The translations under genes and the position numbers were made by a program. DNA of 12,274 bases. It comes from an uncultured Alistipes sp. GTDB lineage: Bacteria; Bacteroidota; Bacteroidia; Bacteroidales; Rikenellaceae. Positions 1-7,511 of the stretch are shown one piece after another; within the stretch, counting starts at the first letter, position 1, and every line of letters starts with the position of its first letter. The DNA lies in NCBI GenBank assembly GCA_900770585.1, contig CAAGKW010000052.1:1-12274 (forward strand). The letters are read 5' to 3'. The notes beneath the pieces are model-generated. The model searched no databases and had not been told where the DNA came from. It saw only the letters and a list, made by a program, of their open reading frames with translations.

Positions 1-940
1 CCTCGACACGCAGTGCGCCATTATTAAATATGTATCGCGGAGCCACCGAGAGGACCGAATTGCGATAGTCGCTCTGCTTCGTACCCATTTTATAGCGATA
101 ACCAACCGCCAAACGCGCGCCGTGCTGCGAGAACATCTTTGCCACCTCGGCCTCAGCACCGACATTCACAAGCCCCGCATCGAAATCCGATACGCCACTC
201 TCGCCAAGGACCTTAGTATAAATACCCTTAACCTTCGACCCATAGTAGCCGCCATCGACCGCCACGCGGAAGTTCAGACGCGACAGATCGCTGAAATCAT
301 CACCGATCCAGATGCGACCGCCACCACCGAAACCATTCATCGGGTTCTCGGCACTCAGACCTGCCAACGGCACCGACATCACTGCCGCCTGAGGGTTCAA
401 GTCGCCATAGTAGTAGCGCAGGTCGTGGTCGCCCGTGATCTCAATGCCTGCCTTCATTCGCTCGCCAACGCCCAACGTTCCGAACAACTTAACACGGCTA
501 TCCGAGTACTCGGCATTGTGCTTCACGCCCACTGCGTCCTTCACATCGCACCACTGACCGCGATGAGCCACATCGACACCAAAGCTGTTGCGCGCGCCAT
601 CGGTATGCGAAAACAGCAGGTCGGCCGTCGAATTGAGCGGATAACCCGCACCCGCCTTGATGTAGAGCATCGGCTGGCGGTGGTAGTTCCAGACGTAGGT
701 GTTTGCCGCCGCAATGGGACGCTGCTCGAAAGTGGTTGCCCACTGTACCGGAGCGATCGAATACTCAACTTCGGGGCGCAGAGTCACCGTATCCTCCATA
801 CGTGGCGCAATAGCCAACTTGTCGGGTGTGTCGAGCGTGGGAGTGTACTCCTTGGTCACCACCACCTCTTTGTCGATATTCTGTGCCTCAACAGCCGTAG
901 CCGCCAGCAACAGAGCAAATATATAAACAACTCTCTTCAT
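1..940 (-). CDS. Outer-membrane beta-barrel protein, C-terminus cut by window edge
   Basis: The first 313 codons are in the window; the frame is open to the left edge, so the C-terminal part is missing. It starts at the ATG at 940-938 with a Sec signal peptide (MKRVVYIFALLLAATAVEA, then Gln20). A short segment with VVVTKEYTPTL and a run of Pro/Glu/Thr follows. From about residue 85 the chain shows alternating aromatic and polar strands with glycine turns (AGAGYPLN, GGGGRIWIG, VAVDGGYYGSKV), as in outer-membrane beta-barrels. Relatives in Bacteroidetes are often labelled TonB-dependent receptor, but no plug domain is visible, so a receptor role is not supported here. It starts 3 bases after the stop of the upstream TPR gene with no promoter between, so the two are almost certainly co-transcribed and probably work together at the envelope. 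The substrate or partner is unknown. Confidence 0.8.
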   Translation of the reverse strand, partial: MKRVVYIFALLLAATAVEAQNIDKEVVVTKEYTPTLDTPDKLAIAPRMEDTVTLRPEVEYSIAPVQWATTFEQRPIAAANTYVWNYHRQPMLYIKAGAGYPLNSTADLLFSHTDGARNSFGVDVAHRGQWCDVKDAVGVKHNAEYSDSRVKLFGTLGVGERMKAGIEITGDHDLRYYYGDLNPQAAVMSVPLAGLSAENPMNGFGGGGRIWIGDDFSDLSRLNFRVAVDGGYYGSKVKGIYTKVLGESGVSDFDAGLVNVGAEAEVAKMFSQHGARLAVGYRYKMGTKQSDYRNSVLSVAPRYIFNNGALRVE

Positions 941-943
941 AGC

Positions 944-3925
944 TTAGTTGGTTTGTTCGGGTTTAAGATTTGCGATACGCTCGCGAGCCTCGGCAACAAT
1001 GCCATCATCGGCAGGCGAGTAACCGTCGACAATACTCTGGTACGTTGCACGAGCCTGGAAATCATCGCCCTTGTCGCGATAGATATCACCCAAAGTGAGG
1101 AACGCGCGCGCCAACCAATAGTTATGCGTAGTCTGCGAATCCGACAGCGCGTAGATAGCCTCCTCGGCCTCAGCCGCGCGACCCGCCTTGTAATCGGCCT
1201 CGATCAGTCGATAGGCAGCCTCGGCACCCTCTTTCGACTTCGGCTCAGCAGCCAACACCTTATATATCGCCATAGCCTCCTGCCCACGATCGGCACGCTC
1301 CAACGCCTTGGCGCGCGCATAACGAGCCTCACGCAACGGTGCAACCTCAACCGCCGTAATGCGCTCGACCCGCTCCGACATTGCCAAAATACGCTCGTCG
1401 TCACCCGTTTTGATCGTCGCACGGACATAACCCGTCACGGCCGCACTCTGCTTCTTCGCATCGGTCGAGAGAGCACTCAACGCCAGATAGGCGTCAGCCG
1501 CCACATCGTAGCGCTTCTCGGCATCGGCCAACGACGCCAAACGCTCCGTACCGCGCAGAGTGTAGTCGTTGGCAGGCAACGAGGTCAGCTCCAACAACGA
1601 CTCGATAGCCTCATCACGACGATTCAGGCGCGTGTAGCAATCGCTACGATAGTAGAGCGCGTCGGTCTGATAGACTCCCTTCGGGTACTCCTTGATGTAA
1701 GAAGTCATTGCCGCCACAGCCTTCTCCAACTTACCCGACGTATAGAGTCGCTGCGCCGCCACATAGGTCAGCGAATCGCGCTGCAAGACACTCATATCGG
1801 TCTCGATACCAGCCTTCTGAGCGTATGCGAAGTAACCACCCACATCGTTATTATCGACATAGATACCACGCAGACCTGCCAGAGCGTCACGCGCTTGTGA
1901 TGACTTGGGCGCCTCGCTCATCACCCTCTTATAGCAATCCATTGCGCGATCGTTATCGCCCAAATTCTGATAGACAAGACCCAAATCGGCCAGCGCCTGC
2001 ACATATAGCTCCGAACGAGGATAGCTCTTCACGAAATCGTTCAGCACATCGGCACCCTCCTTATATCGCTCCTGCGACACGTAGGTTCGACCCAATTCGT
2101 AGGCTGCACGATCGGCATAACGACCCTCGCCCGAACGGACAATCGAACGCAGAGCCTCGATCTTCGCCGCCGTTTTGTCGCTCAGTCCCAACACGATAGC
2201 TCGCTGATAGAGAGCATAATCACGCTCGGGCGAGGCAATCGCAGCCGACTGATTGTAGGCCTCGATAGCCTGATCGAACGAACGCTGAGCATAGAGTATA
2301 TCGCCCTTGCGGTTGAGCGCGTCGGCACGGAACTGATCCTTCGCCTTATGCAACCACAGGAAACTATCGAAATTGCTGCGAGCCTGCGAACGGTTGCCCG
2401 CGTGGAGGTTGGCATAACCCAGATTGTAGTAGGCCTTCTCGTATTCGGGCTCACTCTTGGGCGCAAGTTGCAGATAGCGGTTGAACTTCACCGCCGCCTC
2501 CTTGTACTTGCCCTCGCCGAGCAGAATCTCACCCTGCCAGAAACCCGCCAGAGCGGTATATTTTGCGTTGTAGCGATTCGCCAGCGACTCTTCGAGCAGA
2601 GCCTTTGCCGACTCCTTGTCGCCATCGTTTAGACGCTCCAATGCGCGGAAGTAGGAGATCTTTTGCAATGCCGACTTGATGTTGTTGTCGGGATCGCGCA
2701 TCTGTTTGATCGCCGTGTAGGCCGCATCGTAGTTCTTCGAGTTGTAGTAAGCCGCAACCAAACACTCGCGCACCTCCGACAGACGTTTCGACTGCGGATA
2801 GGTGTCGATGTAGCGGGTCAGAATATTGATCGCCTCGTTGAACTGACCACCACCCAGCTCATACTGCAACTTACCGTAGTTGAACAGCGCATCCTCGGTG
2901 ATCTGCCCGTCGTAGTTCATCGACGAGGCCAGAGCCATCGACTGCATTGCACGGGTCTTATCGTTCAGTTTCAGTCGGCAGTCGCCCAGATGATAGGCTG
3001 CATTCTGCGTCAGCGCGTCATCGCCACTGCACACCGACTGCAAATAGTCAGCCGCACGCTGATAGTAGGCCGAGCGATAGAGCGCATAACCCATCAGATA
3101 TTGCTCCTCGCGCGCCATCGTACCGCCATCCTGAGCATAGCTTTCGAGATAGTTGATCGTGCGACCGAAATCGCCCAGACGGAACCACGACTCGGCAGCC
3201 GTGCGCTCGATCTCGGCACGACGTGCGGGCGTCGAACGGGCAATCAGAGCGTCGCAGTTCTCCACTACGTAGCGATAATTCGCCTGCTGGAACTCGATCT
3301 GCAACAGATAGAAGGGCACCAATGCGCTGTAAGCCTCCTCGCTCTCGATCGAGCGGAAACCCGCCTTCGCGCTGTCGAGTCGGCCCTGCGAGTAGTCGAT
3401 ATACGAGCGATAGTAGCAGGCGTGAGGAGCATACTCACTCTTCGCAGCCACGCGTGCCAGCTGCTCGTACGCCTCCTCGGTACGACCGACCGCGAACTTC
3501 GCGTGACCCGCCTTGAACTCATACTCGTCGCGGCGAGCCTTCTCCACTCGCTCCACAGCCGCAAAGCGATCGATCGCAGTCTGGTAGTCGCCCTGCTTGT
3601 AGGCCATACAAGCTGCCGCAAAGCGTATCTCGTTGTCATATACCGAGTTGGGGTATTTCGACAGATAGTCGTTAAGCAACACCGATGCCTGCTCCTCCCC
3701 TTGCTCAATCGAGCAGAGAGCAATGTAGCACTCCACACGCTGACGCTCGACGGGCGTGAGCGCAGGATCCTCGACCACACTCGTCAACTCGCGTCGAGCC
3801 TCATTGAACTTGCCTGCCGAGAAGAGTTCCTCACCTCGACGCATCGACTCACGACTCGTGGGCGACGCCGCAAAAGCCGACACAGCCATTGCCACCGCCA
3901 CTAATGAAGTTATGATTTTACGCAT
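944..3925 (-). CDS. Large secreted tetratricopeptide-repeat protein
   Basis: This is a 993-residue protein. Residues 1-20 form a signal peptide (MRKIITSLVAVAMAVSAFAA) with no lipobox cysteine, so it is probably free in the periplasm or bound to a partner. The rest is almost entirely alpha-helical TPR-type repeats. Recurrent features are Gly/Ala helix contacts with Tyr, and phrases such as YKQGDYQTAIDRF, LGEGKYKEAAVKFNRYL, YAQRSFDQAIEAYNQ and YQNLGDNDRAMDCYKR. They resemble the TPRs of BamD/YbgF-like envelope proteins. TPR arrays are protein-binding scaffolds, and no enzyme motif is visible. It is the first gene of an operon with the outer-membrane barrel that follows after 3 bases, so a plausible role is to hold or deliver that barrel or its partners (inference). 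The ATG at 3925 is chosen because it gives a clean signal peptide and lies about 30 bases below a TAnnTTTG promoter element. Confidence 0.88.
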   Translation of the reverse strand: MRKIITSLVAVAMAVSAFAASPTSRESMRRGEELFSAGKFNEARRELTSVVEDPALTPVERQRVECYIALCSIEQGEEQASVLLNDYLSKYPNSVYDNEIRFAAACMAYKQGDYQTAIDRFAAVERVEKARRDEYEFKAGHAKFAVGRTEEAYEQLARVAAKSEYAPHACYYRSYIDYSQGRLDSAKAGFRSIESEEAYSALVPFYLLQIEFQQANYRYVVENCDALIARSTPARRAEIERTAAESWFRLGDFGRTINYLESYAQDGGTMAREEQYLMGYALYRSAYYQRAADYLQSVCSGDDALTQNAAYHLGDCRLKLNDKTRAMQSMALASSMNYDGQITEDALFNYGKLQYELGGGQFNEAINILTRYIDTYPQSKRLSEVRECLVAAYYNSKNYDAAYTAIKQMRDPDNNIKSALQKISYFRALERLNDGDKESAKALLEESLANRYNAKYTALAGFWQGEILLGEGKYKEAAVKFNRYLQLAPKSEPEYEKAYYNLGYANLHAGNRSQARSNFDSFLWLHKAKDQFRADALNRKGDILYAQRSFDQAIEAYNQSAAIASPERDYALYQRAIVLGLSDKTAAKIEALRSIVRSGEGRYADRAAYELGRTYVSQERYKEGADVLNDFVKSYPRSELYVQALADLGLVYQNLGDNDRAMDCYKRVMSEAPKSSQARDALAGLRGIYVDNNDVGGYFAYAQKAGIETDMSVLQRDSLTYVAAQRLYTSGKLEKAVAAMTSYIKEYPKGVYQTDALYYRSDCYTRLNRRDEAIESLLELTSLPANDYTLRGTERLASLADAEKRYDVAADAYLALSALSTDAKKQSAAVTGYVRATIKTGDDERILAMSERVERITAVEVAPLREARYARAKALERADRGQEAMAIYKVLAAEPKSKEGAEAAYRLIEADYKAGRAAEAEEAIYALSDSQTTHNYWLARAFLTLGDIYRDKGDDFQARATYQSIVDGYSPADDGIVAEARERIANLKPEQTN

Positions 3926-3955
3926 ATTCGTTTAGTTCGTTACAGTTTTAACTCA

Positions 3956-3963
3956 CAAAGATA
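3956..3963 (-). promoter_or_regulatory. Promoter -7 element of the TPR/barrel operon
   Basis: Read on the minus strand this is TATCTTTG, a match to the Bacteroidetes -7 element TAnnTTTG. It would start RNA near 3949, about 24 bases before the TPR start codon. No TTG lies at the usual 20-base distance; the nearest (complement of 3980-3982) is 16 bases away, so the -33 part is weak. Confidence 0.6.
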
Positions 3964-4004
3964 ACCATAATTTCGAGAACAACATATCGGCTCGGGCGCG
4001 ATTA

Positions 4005-4022
4005 TTGCACTATTTAGTGCAA
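4005..4022. promoter_or_regulatory. Perfect 18-bp palindrome, candidate operator
   Basis: TTGCACTATTTAGTGCAA consists of two exact 8-bp inverted arms (TTGCACTA and TAGTGCAA) around TT. It lies between the divergent TPR and OsmC genes, 30 bases before the OsmC start codon and upstream of the TPR promoter. The size and symmetry fit a site for a dimeric helix-turn-helix regulator. The regulator is not in the window, and the link to either gene is inferred. Confidence 0.5.
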
Positions 4023-4051
4023 ACGATCATTTTTTTACACTTTTTTTGCCT

Positions 4052-4456
4052 ATGGAATCCATAAAACTCGAAATGACCTCCGACCGTCGCTTTCTGCCCG
4101 CCGGTGGTCGCAACCTTGCCGATTACAATCCCAAGGAGCTGATGCTCGTTGCTATGGGCGACTGTGCAGGTCGCACCGTGCTCGCAATTATGGAGAAGAT
4201 GCGACTCGATCCCGTCGCCTTCGAAATCGAGGTCGAGGGCACGATCGACACCGACAAAGTTCAGGCCGAAACCCGATTCACAGCCTTCGTTGTGACCTAC
4301 AACATCACCTGCTTACGATTTGAGGATCAGGATCATATCTCGCGCGCCATCGAACTCGCTCACGACAAACATTGTGGCGTCGTTGCGATGTTTCGACGCA
4401 TTGCTCCCGTCGACCGTCGCATACTGATCCACTCGATCGAAGTCGAGAATAAGTAA
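4052..4456 (+). CDS. OsmC/Ohr-family protein
   Basis: This 134-residue protein has the length and layout of the OsmC superfamily: an N-terminal strand region, then a central helix that starts with Cys38 (LVAMGDCAGRTVLAIMEKM), and the second conserved cysteine at Cys108 (DKHCGVVAMFRRIAPV). In OsmC and Ohr this pair reduces hydroperoxides with dihydrolipoyl or similar thiols in the cytoplasm; many relatives of this YhfA-like type have no tested substrate. The ATG at 4052 is chosen over a TTG two codons earlier because it lies just after a T-rich tract and opens with a typical OsmC N-terminus. No TAnnTTTG promoter was found upstream, but the 18-bp palindrome at 4005-4022 is well placed for control. 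It stands alone on its strand and is followed by a hairpin element. Confidence 0.88.
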   Translation: MESIKLEMTSDRRFLPAGGRNLADYNPKELMLVAMGDCAGRTVLAIMEKMRLDPVAFEIEVEGTIDTDKVQAETRFTAFVVTYNITCLRFEDQDHISRAIELAHDKHCGVVAMFRRIAPVDRRILIHSIEVENK

Positions 4457-4461
4457 ATTGG

Positions 4462-4527
4462 CGATTTCAATGAAATCGACACACTCGCGGGCTCGCCCTT
4501 TGGGCGACCTCCCCAGCCCGCGAGTGT
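4462..4527. repeat. Composite hairpin element, copy 1
   Basis: It has two parts. First is a small palindrome, CGATTTCA-A-TGAAATCG (4462-4478). Two bases later comes a 13-bp perfect stem (4481-4493 with 4515-4527) whose loop holds a second hairpin, TCGCCC-TTT-GGGCGA (4493-4507), and then a 7-base C-rich strand, CCTCCCC (4508-4514). It begins 6 bases after the OsmC stop. There is no U-run, so it is not a simple intrinsic terminator. A second element with the same plan is at 7512-7587, which points to a repeat family with conserved shape. Confidence 0.6.
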
Positions 4528-4585
4528 CGCTCTAAAAGAAGCAACGTAGCCCCACCGATGATGATCCCCCTATGCGAATTCCACG

Positions 4586-4617
4586 AAAAAAGCCGCGCCC
4601 GGAGAAGGACGCGGCTT
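4586..4617 (-). terminator. Intrinsic terminator of purT
   Basis: On the minus strand an 8-bp GC-rich stem (4617-4610 with 4597-4590, AAGCCGCG/CGCGGCTT) around a 12-base loop runs into six T residues (complement of 4586-4591), 23 bases after the purT stop. On the plus strand it is followed by ATCGTTTTT, so it may also stop readthrough from the OsmC side. Confidence 0.8.
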
Positions 4618-4639
4618 ATCGTTTTTGAATCGCGGTACT

Positions 4640-5830
4640 CTATCGCGGCAGAACCTCGATCTGCAACTTAGCGTAGGCACGCTCGGCCTTAGCCAGAGCC
4701 TCCTCAACGGTATCAGCCGACGCCAAGATCACGCCCAGACGGCGATGACCAACAACCTCAGGCTTGCCGAAGATACGCACCTGAACATCCTCCTCAGCCA
4801 TCACCTCTTCGAGATTACCAAAGACAACCTTGTCGCTATCGCCCTCAACCACAATAGCTTTCGATGCCGAAGGACGATAGAAGCGTACCGACGGAATGGG
4901 CAGACCCAACACCGCGCGAGCGTGCAGAGCGAACTCCGACAGATCCTGCGAGATCATCGTAACCATACCCGTGTCGTGCGGACGGGGCGACACCTCGCTG
5001 AACAGCACCTCATCGCCACAGATGAACAACTCCACGCCGAAGATACCGTAACCACCCAGCGCGCCCGTAACCTTGCGAGCGATCTCCTCAGCCTTAGCGA
5101 TCGCGATGTCGCTCATCGGCTGCGGCTGCCACGACTCGCGGTAGTCGCCATCAACCTGGTGATGACCAATGGGTTTGAGCACTGTTGTACCGCCCGAGTG
5201 ACGAACGGTGAGCAGTGTAATCTCGTAGTCGAACTTAACGAAACCCTCAACGATCACGCGACCTGCACCGGCACGACCACCCTCCTGAGCAATGGTCCAC
5301 GAGCGCTCGATCTCCTCCTCCGAGTGGCAAACACTCTGACCGTGACCCGACGAACTCATCACGGGCTTAACGACGCAGGGCGTACCGATCTCCTTCACCG
5401 CAGCCTCGAACTCCTCGCGCGTTGCAGCAAAGCGATAGGGCGAGGTGGGCAGGCCCAGCTCCTCGGCAGCCAGACGACGGATACCCTCGCGGTTCATCGT
5501 GAGCCAAGCGGCTTTGGCAGTGGGGATTACGTTGTAGCCCTCTTTCTCCAACTCGACCAGAGTGGGAGTAGCAATAGCCTCGATTTCGGGAATGATGTAG
5601 TCGGGTTTCTCTGCCTCGATAATCTCGCGCAGGCGATCGCCGTCGAGCATCGACAGCACATACGAACGATGTGCGATCTGCATTGCGGGGGCATTAGCAT
5701 ACTTGTCCAACGCAACGACCTCGATACCGTAACGCTGCAATTCGATGGCAACCTCCTTGCCAAGCTCACCCGAACCGCAAAGCAACGCCTTACGACCGAC
5801 GGGCGAGAGAGTAGTTCCAATTTTTACCAC
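4640..5830 (-). CDS. purT: Formate-dependent phosphoribosylglycinamide formyltransferase (GAR transformylase 2)
   Basis: PurT makes formylglycinamide ribonucleotide from GAR, formate and ATP, step 3 of purine synthesis, in the cytoplasm. The 396 residues align along their whole length with E. coli PurT (392). Visible are GSGELGKEV (19-27, Glu22 and Leu23 that contact GAR), PEIEAIAT with Glu82, [27 protein letters not shown] from Lys155, [16 protein letters not shown], and the ATP-grasp metal segment [20 protein letters not shown]. One oddity is that the ATP-grasp loop reads SSGHGQ, with His163 where E. coli PurT has Lys. The start is taken as the GTG at 5830-5828, because the frame extends further upstream only through the promoter at 5867-5897, and because this start makes key residues fall at the E. 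coli numbers. It is a single-gene unit with its own promoter and terminator. Confidence 0.95.
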   Translation of the reverse strand: MVKIGTTLSPVGRKALLCGSGELGKEVAIELQRYGIEVVALDKYANAPAMQIAHRSYVLSMLDGDRLREIIEAEKPDYIIPEIEAIATPTLVELEKEGYNVIPTAKAAWLTMNREGIRRLAAEELGLPTSPYRFAATREEFEAAVKEIGTPCVVKPVMSSSGHGQSVCHSEEEIERSWTIAQEGGRAGAGRVIVEGFVKFDYEITLLTVRHSGGTTVLKPIGHHQVDGDYRESWQPQPMSDIAIAKAEEIARKVTGALGGYGIFGVELFICGDEVLFSEVSPRPHDTGMVTMISQDLSEFALHARAVLGLPIPSVRFYRPSASKAIVVEGDSDKVVFGNLEEVMAEEDVQVRIFGKPEVVGHRRLGVILASADTVEEALAKAERAYAKLQIEVLPR

Positions 5831-5866
5831 GATTGAAATATTTTTTGTGATTATTAATTCGCGACA

Positions 5867-5897
5867 CAAAGATACTAATTTCGGTCGAGTTACACAA
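5867..5897 (-). promoter_or_regulatory. purT promoter (Bacteroidetes type)
   Basis: On the minus strand TTG (5897-5895), 20 bases, then TATCTTTG (5874-5867). This predicts RNA starting near 5860 and a leader of about 30 bases before the GTG start. The leader is too short for a purine riboswitch. Confidence 0.75.
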
Positions 5898-5905
5898 TAG
5901 CGGAC

Positions 5906-5936
5906 TTGGATATTTGCGCACAAAGTATTAGATTTG
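5906..5936 (+). promoter_or_regulatory. Promoter of the yqhD-like gene
   Basis: TTG (5906-5908), 20 bases, then TAGATTTG (5929-5936), a TAnnTTTG match with the same spacing as the purT promoter. It lies only 8 bases from that promoter, back to back. The predicted RNA start is near 5943, about 25 bases before the ATG at 5968. Confidence 0.75.
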
Positions 5937-5967
5937 CATTGAGTTACACACGAAAACTTTTCACACT

Positions 5968-7113
5968 ATGAATAACTTTACCTTTTGCAACCCGACCAAG
6001 ATTTTGTTCGGTCGCGGAATGATTGCACGCCTGGCACGCGAGATCCCTGCCGACAAGAAGATTATGATCACATTCGGTGGCGGCTCGGTGCGCCGAAATG
6101 GCGTCTACGAGCAAGTTACCGAGGCACTGAAAGGTCGCGACTATGTCGAGTTCTGGGGTATCGAACCCAACCCGAAGGTCGAAACGCTGCGTCGCGCCGT
6201 GGAGCAGTGCCGCGCGGAGGGTGTCGAGTTTCTGCTGGCCGTAGGTGGCGGCTCGGTGCTCGACGGCACGAAGTTGATCGCCTCGGCCGTTCATTACGAG
6301 GGTGATGCGTGGGAGCTGACCCTCACAGGTCGCGCGAAGGGTCGTGTACTGCCATTTGCGTCGGTGATGACCCTGCCCGCAACAGGCTCGGAGATGAACA
6401 ACGGAGCCGTAATCTCGAACGAGGCAACGGCCGAGAAGTATGCCTTCTACACCAACTATCCGCAGTTCTCGATCCTCGATCCCGAAACGACCTTCTCGTT
6501 GCCGCCCTACCAGATTGCCTGCGGTATTGCCGACTCGTTTGTTCACGTCATCGAGCAGTACCTGACCGAGGTGGGCTGTTCGCCACTGATGGATCGCTGG
6601 TCGGAGGGGATTATGCAGACGCTCGTCGAAGTTGCGCCCAAAGTGCGTGAGAATCAACGTGATTACGACGCTATGGCGACCTATATGCTCTCGGCGACGA
6701 TGGCTCTGAACGGCTTTGTGGCGATGGGCGTCGAGCAGGATTGGGCAACGCATATGATCGGCCACGAACTGACCGCGCTACACGGACTCACTCACGGGCA
6801 TACGCTGGTAATCGTGCTGCCCGCCCTGATGCAGGTTATGCGCGAGCAGAAGGGAGCGAAGATCGCTCAGATGGGCGAGCGTGTATTTGGCATTGCGGAG
6901 GGCGATATTGATAGTCGTATCGACCGCACGATCGAGGCAGTCGAGGGCTTTTTCCGCTCGCTCGGACTCTCGACCCGCCTCTCGGAGGAGGGCATTGGTC
7001 AGGCTACGATCTACGAGATCGAACGTCGATTCACGGAGCGTAGCGTTGGACACGGCGAGCGTGGCAACATCGACGGCAAGGTGACACGGCAGATTCTCGA
7101 ACGAGCACTATAA
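5968..7113 (+). CDS. yqhD: YqhD-like iron/zinc-type alcohol dehydrogenase (aldehyde reductase)
   Basis: This family reduces a broad range of short and lipid-derived aldehydes with NADPH and is linked to detoxification of reactive carbonyls. The 381 residues match E. coli YqhD (387) throughout, starting with MNNF and NPTKILFG. Residues seen are the cofactor loop FGGGSVRR (36-43), GIEPNP (64-69), the nucleotide motif AVGGGSVLDGTK (91-102), LPATGSE (136-142), and the metal ligands Asp189, His193, His262 and His276. These four match YqhD Asp194, His198, His267 and His281 with a constant shift of five. The conserved GGGS loop supports NADPH use. It is a single-gene unit, divergent from purT. The physiological substrate cannot be read from sequence; it could be a fermentative butanol-type dehydrogenase. 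Confidence 0.93.
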   Translation: MNNFTFCNPTKILFGRGMIARLAREIPADKKIMITFGGGSVRRNGVYEQVTEALKGRDYVEFWGIEPNPKVETLRRAVEQCRAEGVEFLLAVGGGSVLDGTKLIASAVHYEGDAWELTLTGRAKGRVLPFASVMTLPATGSEMNNGAVISNEATAEKYAFYTNYPQFSILDPETTFSLPPYQIACGIADSFVHVIEQYLTEVGCSPLMDRWSEGIMQTLVEVAPKVRENQRDYDAMATYMLSATMALNGFVAMGVEQDWATHMIGHELTALHGLTHGHTLVIVLPALMQVMREQKGAKIAQMGERVFGIAEGDIDSRIDRTIEAVEGFFRSLGLSTRLSEEGIGQATIYEIERRFTERSVGHGERGNIDGKVTRQILERAL

Positions 7114-7131
7114 CACCCTACCCCTCAACAC

Positions 7132-7171
7132 ATTTCGAGCCTACCCTGCTTATGCGAGGTAGGCTCGAAAT
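7132..7171. terminator. Hairpin between convergent genes, probable bidirectional terminator
   Basis: A 13-bp perfect stem (7132-7144 with 7159-7171, ATTTCGAGCCTAC/GTAGGCTCGAAAT) lies 19 bases after the yqhD-like stop and 23 bases from the stop of the convergent small gene. The U-rich tail is poor, so termination on either strand is inferred from position and stem strength. Confidence 0.55.
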
Positions 7172-7193
7172 ATGTTCACTCACGACCCTGCGG

Positions 7194-7385
7194 CTACCAA
7201 TTGTTGGTACATTTATAGACGTAGAAAACCGTTGTCGAAAGGTCGAGTGGGCGGTAGACGCCCGTGCGCTTCATCTGGCTTTGCGCCACGCGAAACGGGT
7301 GCAGATGTTCGAGCAGTTGTTGCAGACTGCCCGTGATGCGGATACCGCGATTGTAGCTCAACAGAGCCTCCATTGTATTCATCAT
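7194..7385 (-). CDS. Small uncharacterised protein
   Basis: This is a 63-residue protein (62 if the second ATG is used) that I do not recognise. It begins MMNTMEALLSYNRGIR and ends with VFYVYKCTNNW. It is basic overall, with a run of amphipathic helix (SLQQLLEHLHPFRVAQSQMKR), no signal peptide and no membrane span. Support for a real gene comes from codon choice like its neighbours (CGC, GGC, TCG, CTG) and from a strong promoter at 7404-7434 that would start RNA about 12 bases before the ATG. The frame is open further upstream to 7613, but that extension runs through the promoter and the hairpin element and is not used. It is transcribed towards the yqhD-like gene, with a shared hairpin between them. 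Confidence 0.65.
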   Translation of the reverse strand: MMNTMEALLSYNRGIRITGSLQQLLEHLHPFRVAQSQMKRTGVYRPLDLSTTVFYVYKCTNNW

Positions 7386-7403
7386 AACGTGTGTGGTTTT
7401 GGA

Positions 7404-7434
7404 CAAAGGTAGCACTTTTCGGGCAATCGTCCAA
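7404..7434 (-). promoter_or_regulatory. Promoter of the 63-residue gene
   Basis: On the minus strand TTG (7434-7432), 20 bases, TACCTTTG (7411-7404). This is a full match to the pattern seen in front of purT and purM. It fixes the start of the small gene at one of the two ATGs at 7385 or 7382. Confidence 0.75.
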
Positions 7435-7464
7435 ACGGTCAACGCAGAGAATTGCGCTCGGAAA

Positions 7465-7495
7465 TTGCAGGTTTTGCATTTTTTGACTAACTTCG
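7465..7495 (+). promoter_or_regulatory. Possible promoter of the DJ-1-like gene
   Basis: TTG (7465-7467), 20 bases, TAACTTCG (7488-7495), one base off TAnnTTTG. RNA from here would start near 7502 and carry the composite hairpin 7512-7587 in a leader of about 135 bases. No better promoter was seen closer to the gene. Confidence 0.4.
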
Positions 7496-7511
7496 TCGAG
7501 TGAAAACAAGA

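Noticed and set aside
122..1900. Long plus-strand open frame opposite the barrel and TPR genes
   Set aside because: Its translation is rich in Arg, His and Ile/Leu with no domain, and it lies antisense to two clear genes. It is a by-product of their codon bias.
2663..3904. Plus-strand open frame of 413 codons opposite the TPR gene
   Set aside because: No recognisable protein; antisense shadow of the TPR coding sequence.
4625..5836. Plus-strand open frame of 403 codons opposite purT
   Set aside because: Antisense to a well-identified purT, with no family features.
5831..5860. Purine riboswitch upstream of purT or purM
   Set aside because: The predicted leaders are only about 30 bases (also 8277-8309) and hold no aptamer-like fold.
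5831..5923. Longer purT with an ATG start at 5923
   Set aside because: The extra 31 residues do not match PurT, and the segment contains the promoter at 5867-5897.
5944..6765. Minus-strand open frame opposite the yqhD-like gene
   Set aside because: The opposite strand codes a full-length YqhD homologue; this frame has no features.
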